Part shown: positions 6,455 through 11,956 of the stretch, piece after piece
Layout of the letters: each line of letters opens with the position of its first letter
How positions within the stretch are numbered: the stretch's first letter is position 1
Source of the DNA: JAAEQG01 sp023133475
GTDB taxonomy: Bacteria > Planctomycetota > Phycisphaerae > UBA1845
DNA length: 11,956 nucleotides
Direction: 5' to 3'
Assembly (NCBI GenBank): GCA_030631415.1
Contig: DAOVLE010000165.1
Location: 1 to 11,956 of the forward strand
Notes under the pieces: model-generated
Databases searched by the model: none
Seen by the model: the letters and a program-made list of their open reading frames with translations, nothing else
Told to the model about the DNA's origin: nothing
Position numbers and translations under genes: made by a program

Positions 6455-7905
6455 GCAACAACACTGACAACACCAACCGGCGGATTCTGGTGATCGACGA
6501 CAACCAGGCCATCCACAACGACTTCCGCAAGATTCTCTGCGAGCGTGGGGGGGCAAAATCCGCTCTTGATGACGTTGAGACGGAGCTTTTCGGTGACGCG
6601 GTTGGCGGTGCGAAATCCGGCGAAGCGTTCGAGATCGAGTCGGCCTTCCAGGGGCAGGAAGGGCTCGACATGGTTCGCAAAGCCCTTCAGGAAGGGCGCC
6701 CTTATGCGATGGCATTTGTCGATATGCGCATGCCCCCGGGATGGGACGGCATCGAGACGGTCACACACATCTGGGAGGAGGACCCCAACCTTCAGGTGGT
6801 GTTCTGCACCGCATATTCGGACTACTCGTGGGACGAAATGGTCAAGACGCTAAGCCGCACCGCCCAGTGGCTGATTCTCAAGAAACCGTTCGACAACGTC
6901 GAAGCCAGCCAACTGGCATCGGCGCTGACCGAGAAGTGGAACCTCGCCAAACAGGCACGTTGCAAGATGGGCGAACTGGAACAGGCGGTCGAGCAGCGCA
7001 CGCGAGAAATCGAAGAACAAAAGGACTACCTTCAAGACGCCTTGGCCCGCTTGCACGAGGCCCATGCCCAACTGCTCCAGGCCGACAAAATGGCATCGAT
7101 CGGGCAACTGGCCGCCGGGGTGGCACACGAGATCAACAACCCCATCGGATTCATCTCCAGCAATCTGAACTCGTTGGGGCAGTACGTGGACGATGTCAAA
7201 CGTGTGCTGGGGGCATATGAGGAGTTGGCCCGCGAGCTTGACGAAGGGCAATCGGAGGCCCGGGGCAAGGCAGAGCAAATCCGCGATCTTTGCCGGGAGG
7301 TGGATATGGAGTACCTGATGTCGGACGTAAGCGATCTGATCTCCGAATCGGCGGAGGGTGCCCAGCGAGTCCGCCAGATCGTCGCCGACCTGCGGGACTT
7401 CTCGCACGTGGACTCCCCGGACGTTCGCGAGGAGGACATCAACAGCCTGATGGACAAGACCGTCAATGTGGCCTGGAACGAACTGAAGTACAAAACCGAG
7501 GTGGTGCGCGAATACGGGGACATACCGGCTATTTCATGCTACGGCGGCAAGATCGGTCAGGTGTTTTTGAACCTGCTGGTCAACGCCGCCCACGCCATCA
7601 AGAAGCACGGAACCATCACGATTCGTAGCGGCGCCGACGACGAGCAGGTCTGGATCGAGGTGTCCGACAGCGGATGCGGGATTCCTCCGGAGAACCTCAA
7701 GCGTATCTTCGATCCGTTCTTCACCACCAAGGACGTCGGCAAAGGGACCGGGATGGGCCTGCATCTGGCTTACAAGATCATCGAAGCCCACCAGGGGCGG
7801 ATCAAGGTGGAGAGCACCGTCGACAAGGGCACCACGTTTCGGATCGAGCTGCCCATCGCGGGGCCACCGGAAGTGAAGGAGACTCAGAATGTCTCAGTCG
7901 CATGA
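6451..7905 (+). CDS. Hybrid histidine kinase: REC-DHp-HATPase with canonical H-box
   Basis: This 484-residue soluble kinase has an N-terminal receiver (D16/D17, D91 in FVDMRMP, T120, K145 in KKPF). The receiver carries an unusually long segment between helix 1 and strand 2 (about 31-62, rich in G, A and acidic residues). A coiled coil (165-212) leads to the phosphoacceptor region AAGVAHEINNPIGFI with H226, followed by an extended helical hairpin to about 318. The ATPase domain shows N374/N378, DSGCGI (406-411), DPFFTTK and GKGTGMGLH (430-438). It is the only kinase here with a standard HEINNP box, so it may be the main phosphodonor to the downstream receivers, with its own receiver taking input from the upstream kinases (inference). 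A GGAGG sequence 7 nt before the ATG and the 4-bp ATGA overlap support the start and translational coupling. Its end overlaps the next gene by 17 bp. Confidence 0.92.
   Translation: MSNNTDNTNRRILVIDDNQAIHNDFRKILCERGGAKSALDDVETELFGDAVGGAKSGEAFEIESAFQGQEGLDMVRKALQEGRPYAMAFVDMRMPPGWDGIETVTHIWEEDPNLQVVFCTAYSDYSWDEMVKTLSRTAQWLILKKPFDNVEASQLASALTEKWNLAKQARCKMGELEQAVEQRTREIEEQKDYLQDALARLHEAHAQLLQADKMASIGQLAAGVAHEINNPIGFISSNLNSLGQYVDDVKRVLGAYEELARELDEGQSEARGKAEQIRDLCREVDMEYLMSDVSDLISESAEGAQRVRQIVADLRDFSHVDSPDVREEDINSLMDKTVNVAWNELKYKTEVVREYGDIPAISCYGGKIGQVFLNLLVNAAHAIKKHGTITIRSGADDEQVWIEVSDSGCGIPPENLKRIFDPFFTTKDVGKGTGMGLHLAYKIIEAHQGRIKVESTVDKGTTFRIELPIAGPPEVKETQNVSVA
7876..7881 (+). promoter_or_regulatory. 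Ribosome binding site inside the preceding kinase gene
   Basis: AAGGAG lies 7 nt before the ATG at 7889, within the coding sequence of the preceding kinase. It fixes the start of the REC-PAS gene and shows that the 17-bp overlap is real. Confidence 0.8.
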
Positions 7906-8716
7906 TCCACGCCCGCGAGTTCTGATCGTGGACGACGAGGAGAACATTCTGGCTGCTTTGCGCCGCTTGCTGAGGCGCGAACCGTATGAGCTGATCAGTG
8001 CAACATCCGCCCAAGAGGCGCTGCGGATGATGCAAAGCGAACCGGCTCAATTGGTCATCACCGACTATCGCATGCCGGGGATGACCGGAACCGAGTTGCT
8101 GCACGAAATCCAGCGTCACTGGCCTGAGACCATCCGCATCGTCCTGAGCGGATACTCGGAGGTGAAGGCCATTATCTCTGCCATCAATGAAGGGGCGGTC
8201 TACAAGTTCTTCGCCAAACCATGGAACGATGAAGAGGTTAAACTTCACGTCCGGCGGGCGCTGGAGCAATTCGCGCTTCAGGCTGACAACAAGCGAATGA
8301 CCCGAGAGATATCTCAACAGAACGAGCAACTGCGCAAGCTCAACCAGTTGCTCGACCAGCGTGCCACCGATGCCGGCATAGGGCAAACCTGCGCCCAGGA
8401 GTTTCTTGAAACCATCGATGCGGGAGTGTTGACCATCGACTCCGGCGGGCTTATCGTCGGTGCCAATCTCCGGTCCGCGGAGCTACTATCCAAAGAACAG
8501 GCCGGGTTCATCGGCGTAGCCGCCAAATCCGCACTCCCCGAACCACTGCACAACATGCTGCACCGGGCGGGGGCATTCAACGCCGGCGGGGCTTGCGGGC
8601 GCATCGAGCACGGGGAACGCAACCTCCAATGGCGCACCCGAGCACTTGAAATCAACGGGGAGTGTCGTGGAACCGTAATTACCATCTGGGAGGAAGTCGC
8701 ATGTCAACTAACGTGA
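7889..8716 (+). CDS. Response regulator with REC and C-terminal PAS-like domain
   Basis: This 275-residue protein starts with a receiver (pocket D15/D16/E17, D59 in ITDYRMP, S87 in LSGYS, K110 in AKPW). A helical linker (about 118-165) precedes a PAS-like domain (about 167-270) that begins FLETIDAGVLTIDSGGLIVGAN, as PAS folds do. No kinase, HD, GGDEF or DNA-binding output follows, so the PAS domain may act as a ligand- or protein-binding output, or the protein may be an adaptor between the kinase upstream and the HDOD protein downstream. The receiver is similar to those of the first and last operon genes. Its end overlaps the HDOD gene by 16 bp. The receiver is certain; the PAS call rests on its opening pattern and is moderate. 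Confidence 0.85.
   Translation: MSQSHDPRPRVLIVDDEENILAALRRLLRREPYELISATSAQEALRMMQSEPAQLVITDYRMPGMTGTELLHEIQRHWPETIRIVLSGYSEVKAIISAINEGAVYKFFAKPWNDEEVKLHVRRALEQFALQADNKRMTREISQQNEQLRKLNQLLDQRATDAGIGQTCAQEFLETIDAGVLTIDSGGLIVGANLRSAELLSKEQAGFIGVAAKSALPEPLHNMLHRAGAFNAGGACGRIEHGERNLQWRTRALEINGECRGTVITIWEEVACQLT
8689..8694 (+). promoter_or_regulatory. Ribosome binding site deciding the start of the HDOD gene
   Basis: GGAGGA lies 6 nt before the ATG at 8701. An in-frame GTG at 8662 would add 13 residues but has no comparable site and would deepen the overlap with the upstream gene, so 8701 is preferred. Confidence 0.8.
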
Positions 8717-9936
8717 AAAGCCTGGCGCTAATCGACCAGATCGAGAACCTGCCACCGCTTCCGAACATCGTGCAGCGTATCCTGGAAATTACCGAATCCG
8801 GCACCTCATCCGCGCGAGACGTAGCCAGGGTGCTGGGCGAGGACCAGATCATCGCCGCCAAGATTCTGCGGGTGGCCAATTCCCCCTTCTTCGGTGTACA
8901 GCGTAGGGTGACGCAAATCAGCCGCGCGGTGGTGGTGTTAGGCTCGATCGCAGTGCGCAACCTGGTCATCGGGGTCTGCACGCGGGAGACGCTGGCGGCG
9001 CCCGGGCAGCAACAACCCGACCACGCCCTCCTGTGGCGTCACTCGATCGCCGTTGCCGCTGCCTGCGATCTCATTGCCCGCCGTATCGGTTATGACCCAC
9101 CGGAAGAAGCCTTCGTCGCAGGGCTGTTGCACGATATTGGGCAATTGGCCATGGTTACCTTTCAGCCGGAAGCATTTCGGTCGGTGCTGGTGGGCTATGA
9201 TGCAAGCGAGCATTTTGTTCAACTCGAACAGTCTTACTGGGGACAAGACCATACGCAGGTGGGGGCGAAAATCCTGGAGAACTGGAAACTACCCGATGTC
9301 CTCTGCCGGGTTGTCAGGGAGCATCACCGGCAAGCAATCCAGGGAACCGACGATCACGCTCGCTTGCTCGCGCTGGTGATGCTCGGTGACGTGCTCGCCC
9401 ACGCCGTGGGGGTGGGGTTCGATGTGTCGGCCAGGGACTCGCGGCGTGCACGGGCTTGCGCAAGGTTTTTGAAGATGGCGGATTCACAGCAGGCGCCCGT
9501 GCTGGCCAGTTTGCAGCTTCGCATCCAGGAAACCATGCAGATGTTCGATGTCGCGGACGCCCGGATGGCTGAACCTGAAAGACCTCCCTCCAAGCGGGCG
9601 GTCTGGGTATCCGACGACAAGGCAGAACCCAACGAGGTAGGCCTATTGCTGCTGGAGCGTTGCGGCTATGAGGCCCAAAGCGTCACGTCAACCACGCAGG
9701 CCGACGACTTGTCGCACGATGACTTGATAATAATCGATCATCCAAAGGGGGCATCCCCGGCGACAGAGTTGGCTCGGGAGCTGGCTGAAGATGGTTTTGG
9801 CAAGGTGGTGGTGCTGGGCGAGGTTCCCGAGGGGATGTCTTCGCGGCAACGCGACAGTAAGACCGGAGTGTGCATAATACCTCGACTTTTTACCGTATTT
9901 GACATCAAGTGGGCCGAGAGGAAAGTGCAACAATGA
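8701..9936 (+). CDS. HDOD domain protein with C-terminal degenerate receiver-like domain
   Basis: This 411-residue cytoplasmic protein has an HDOD domain at about 8-240. It opens with IENLPPLPNIVQRILEI and carries the family segment ILRVANSPFFGVQRRVTQIS (55-74) and LG...RNLVIG. HDOD proteins are output or scaffold modules in bacterial signalling, often acting by protein contact. Here a full set of HD-type metal-ligand positions appears to remain: H114, H144-D145 (LLHDIG), H184 spaced HxxxG, H208/H209 and D230. Residues 298-405 look like a decayed receiver: AVWVSDD (first strand with acidic pair), an amphipathic helix, LIIIDHP (D346 at the phosphoacceptor place) and KVVVLGEVP, but no KP lysine motif is visible. 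No upstream signal peptide or membrane segment. The stop overlaps the next gene by ATGA. HDOD is certain; the receiver-like call is an inference from pattern. Confidence 0.88.
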   Translation: MSTNVKSLALIDQIENLPPLPNIVQRILEITESGTSSARDVARVLGEDQIIAAKILRVANSPFFGVQRRVTQISRAVVVLGSIAVRNLVIGVCTRETLAAPGQQQPDHALLWRHSIAVAAACDLIARRIGYDPPEEAFVAGLLHDIGQLAMVTFQPEAFRSVLVGYDASEHFVQLEQSYWGQDHTQVGAKILENWKLPDVLCRVVREHHRQAIQGTDDHARLLALVMLGDVLAHAVGVGFDVSARDSRRARACARFLKMADSQQAPVLASLQLRIQETMQMFDVADARMAEPERPPSKRAVWVSDDKAEPNEVGLLLLERCGYEAQSVTSTTQADDLSHDDLIIIDHPKGASPATELARELAEDGFGKVVVLGEVPEGMSSRQRDSKTGVCIIPRLFTVFDIKWAERKVQQ

Positions 9937-11747
9937 GTCACGCGGTTCTGGTCATTGATGACGAGCAGCATATTCTGCGTTCGCTCAAACGCCTGCTGCA
10001 CCGGGACGGGTATGAGATACACCTTGCCGACAACGGCAACGCGGCGTTGGAAATTATGGCTGACACGGAGATCGCAGTCATCATTTGCGACCAGCGCATG
10101 CCGGGGATGCCCGGAGCCGAGGTGCTGGCAGAGTCGGTCAAGCTCCGCCCGGATGCGTTTCGCATCACCTTGACGGGATACACCGATATGGAGTCGGCAC
10201 AGAAGTCGATCAACAAGGGGTGCGTCAACCATTTCCTGCTCAAGCCGTGGGACGATGAGCACCTGCGCGAGGTGGTTCGCAACGGTGTCAAGGCGTATCA
10301 GTTGATCCAGGACAACCGCCGGCTCGAGAAGCTGACTCGCGAGCAGAAGGCCAAACTCGAGCAGTGGAACAAGCGACTCGAGGAGCAGGTTCGCCGGCGC
10401 ACGGAAGAACTTGAGGCTCGGAACCGGCAACTGCTTGACCTTCGGCAGCGTGTCGAGCAATCGTTGCGTGACACGGTTGGGGTGCTGGCGGGACTGATGG
10501 AGGCCCACGACCCCAACGCGGGCCTGCACTCCAAGCGGGTGGCTGACTTCGCCTCCGCCCTGGGGCTCCAACTGGTGCTTGCCGACCAGGAGTTGCGTGA
10601 CCTGGAGTTCGCCGCTCGCCTTCATGATATCGGTAAGCTATCCAAGCTCCATGCCCGCGACGTGCAGCAATCACGACCGGCGCATGGTGTGCGGGAGACC
10701 AACTCCCGCCGCTACTGCGAATCCGGAAGTGCCATCCTCTCGCACGTGGCGGGGTTCGAGAACGTTGCCCAATACGTTCTACATCAGCACGAGCATTATG
10801 ACGGCAGCGGGTTCCCCGAGCACCTGAAAGAGGATGAGATTCCTCTGGCCTCCCGCATCATTGCCGTAGTCAATGCCTACGATGAGGCGGTCTACACCTC
10901 TGCTCGCCCTACCGACCCCAGGCACGGCGTAGGGCGGAAGCTATTGGTTGAGGACAAGAGCAAGCAGTTCGATCCGGACCTGGTAAAGCTGTTTCTAAGT
11001 TATCTTGACAAGGGCGAGGCAAAAGCGAAGTCCGCCGATGAGGTGGAACTATCCCCCAGGCAGTTGACGCCGGGGATGACTCTCTCGCGCGCAGTTTGCA
11101 ACACGGAAGGCGTGCTTCTGATCAAACCGGGAGTAACCCTGACTCGCGAGTTGATCGAACACATTCGTGAGTTGAACCACCACGATCCTTTGCTCAACAG
11201 TGTGTTCGTGAAGTGCACGCCAGACTCGACCGTCGCCGTGGATGACAGTAAGAAGCCGCAGGCCCCTCGCCGTGAGGAAACAAACAAACCCGCAAGTGAC
11301 GCCGGTCGCCTTCCGGTGGACCACGATGAACAGCCCGCGATGGCAGAGGGTTTGTCTTGTTCCGGCACTGCCACCGCGTGTGCGCGCATTAATGGGTTAA
11401 TTGTCGATGATTCTAACCTGATGCGTCGTGCCTTGGCTCGTGAATTTCACCGGGCGGGTTTTATCGGCACCACTACCGGCGACGGATGGGAAGCGTTGAA
11501 CCTGGTTTACCGGGGGCATTTCGACGTGGCTCTCATTGACCTGGCGATGCCGACGATGTCCGGGACGGAGCTTGTCAGGCGTTTGCGGGAAATTGCCCCG
11601 CAATTGCCGTGCATCATCGTCACGGGCAATGCCACCAAAGACGATGTTGTGCACCTCAGCAAGTCACCGAACGTGGCGGGAATTCTGACCAAACCGTGGG
11701 ATTACGACAGACTGGTTTCCACCGTCACCGCCGCCGTCAAACATTGA
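9933..11747 (+). CDS. Response regulator REC-(HD-GYP-like)-REC
   Basis: This 604-residue protein contains an N-terminal receiver (D9/D10/E11, D53 in ICDQRMP, T81, K104 in LLKPW), a coiled coil (125-178), an HD-GYP-like domain (about 180-350), a module of the kind often found after HD-GYP domains (LTPGMTLSRAV...LLIKPGVTLTRELIEHI, about 378-428), a disordered linker (430-484) and a second receiver (D492/D493, D536 in LIDLAMP, T564, K587 in TKPW). HD-GYP proteins hydrolyse cyclic di-GMP. H199, H231-D232 and K235 remain, but the signature reads HEHYDGSGFP (F for Y), and consensus ligands seem changed to Y261, Q285 and N314, so activity is doubtful. ATG at 9933 (AGAGGA 10 nt upstream, ATGA overlap) is preferred to GTG at 9909. 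It is the last gene of the operon and probably its main output. Confidence 0.9.
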   Translation: MSHAVLVIDDEQHILRSLKRLLHRDGYEIHLADNGNAALEIMADTEIAVIICDQRMPGMPGAEVLAESVKLRPDAFRITLTGYTDMESAQKSINKGCVNHFLLKPWDDEHLREVVRNGVKAYQLIQDNRRLEKLTREQKAKLEQWNKRLEEQVRRRTEELEARNRQLLDLRQRVEQSLRDTVGVLAGLMEAHDPNAGLHSKRVADFASALGLQLVLADQELRDLEFAARLHDIGKLSKLHARDVQQSRPAHGVRETNSRRYCESGSAILSHVAGFENVAQYVLHQHEHYDGSGFPEHLKEDEIPLASRIIAVVNAYDEAVYTSARPTDPRHGVGRKLLVEDKSKQFDPDLVKLFLSYLDKGEAKAKSADEVELSPRQLTPGMTLSRAVCNTEGVLLIKPGVTLTRELIEHIRELNHHDPLLNSVFVKCTPDSTVAVDDSKKPQAPRREETNKPASDAGRLPVDHDEQPAMAEGLSCSGTATACARINGLIVDDSNLMRRALAREFHRAGFIGTTTGDGWEALNLVYRGHFDVALIDLAMPTMSGTELVRRLREIAPQLPCIIVTGNATKDDVVHLSKSPNVAGILTKPWDYDRLVSTVTAAVKH

Positions 11748-11767
11748 GAATTGAGAATGAAGACACC

Positions 11768-11788
11768 GTAGGGCGGGTTCCACCCGCC
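11768..11788. repeat. 21-nt palindromic repeat unit, copy 4 (inverted)
   Basis: GTAG, GGCGGGT, TCC, ACCCGCC: the exact reverse complement of the copies at 1023-1043 and 4402-4422. It lies 20 bp after the stop of the last operon gene, so copies of this element mark both ends of the operon and its one internal gap. Confidence 0.85.
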
Positions 11789-11818
11789 ACGCTGGACTCC
11801 TAATATGACAGCGCTAGT

Positions 11819-11854
11819 CCCGTTTTCGGCGAGACAGTTTCGCGTCTCGACGGG
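11819..11854. other. Inverted repeat downstream of the operon
   Basis: CCCGT (11819-11823) and CGAGAC (11830-11835) can pair with ACGGG (11850-11854) and GTCTCG (11844-11849) around an 8-nt loop, with a small one-sided bulge. The direct repeat GCGCTAG flanks it at 11811-11817 and 11857-11863. There is no T-tract, so termination is not established; it may be part of a dispersed repeat. Confidence 0.5.
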
Positions 11855-11864
11855 TCGCGCTAGG

Positions 11865-11882
11865 CCCGGCATTTATGCCGGG
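11865..11882 (+). terminator. Short hairpin, possible terminator element
   Basis: CCCGGCAT and ATGCCGGG flank TT, a perfect 8-bp inverted repeat about 120 bp after the last stop codon. It lacks a following T-run, so it is at best a weak or Rho-assisted terminator. Confidence 0.3.
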
Positions 11883-11903
11883 TGAGAAGGCCGAACAAAG
11901 AAT

Positions 11904-11954
11904 CCCCCCCAGTTCCGCCCCGCCGCCTTCGGCGGCGGAGCGGAACTGGGGGGG
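11904..11954. repeat. 24-bp near-perfect palindrome with UUCG-type apex
   Basis: Bases 11904-11927 pair with 11931-11954 with a single mismatch (C11919 against A11939) around the loop TTC. The stem runs from a C7/G7 base through AGTTCCGC/GCGGAACT to GCCGCC/GGCGGC, and the apex reads CTTCGG, a stable tetraloop sequence in RNA. It could end transcription from either side or be a REP-like dispersed element. The window ends two bases later, so its context is unknown. Confidence 0.8.
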
Positions 11955-11956
11955 CA

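Noticed and set aside
9738..10625. A 295-codon minus-strand open frame over the HDOD/HD-GYP junction
   Set aside because: It is antisense to two genes with clear domains, and no motif or ribosome binding site supports it.

Overview
The window is a GC-rich bacterial segment with long, tightly packed genes. It is dominated by one plus-strand signal-transduction operon (about 1215-11747). Short dispersed intergenic repeats, many KPW-type receiver domains, kinases with an LHNVGN H-box, and HDOD and HD-GYP outputs suggest an environmental Gram-negative bacterium with a large regulatory genome. Planctomycetota or a deltaproteobacterial lineage is possible, but this is inference: no phylogenetic marker is present.

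Left region (1-1214). A minus-strand gene for a KynB-type cyclase/kynurenine formamidase (203-835) lies between two ~150-bp arms of an imperfect inverted repeat (67-224 and 878-1026). The stop codon and last residues of the enzyme lie inside the left arm. A 24-nt tandem repeat precedes the left arm. A 21-nt palindromic repeat unit follows the right arm.

Signalling operon (1215-11747). There are eight genes in order: a stand-alone receiver; a soluble REC-PAS-histidine kinase; an exported family-3 solute-binding protein; a membrane histidine kinase with a large extracytoplasmic domain; a REC-histidine kinase with a canonical H-box; a REC-PAS protein; an HDOD protein with a receiver-like C-terminus; and a REC/HD-GYP-like/REC protein. 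The last five overlap by 4, 17, 16 and 4 bp, so they are probably translationally coupled. The first three are separated from them by a 66-bp gap filled mostly by two head-to-head copies of the 21-nt repeat. No DNA-binding, GGDEF or transporter gene is present.

Proposed working model (inference). The solute-binding protein and the membrane kinase detect something outside the membrane, and the soluble kinase with a cysteine-rich PAS domain detects an internal signal. Phosphoryl groups are then spread over six clear receiver domains, and the outputs are HDOD and a degenerate HD-GYP-like domain acting by protein contact or on c-di-GMP, rather than by direct transcription control.

Right end (11748-11956). 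This non-coding stretch holds another copy of the 21-nt repeat and three inverted repeats, the last being a 24-bp near-perfect stem. No RNA gene, CRISPR array or transposase was seen.
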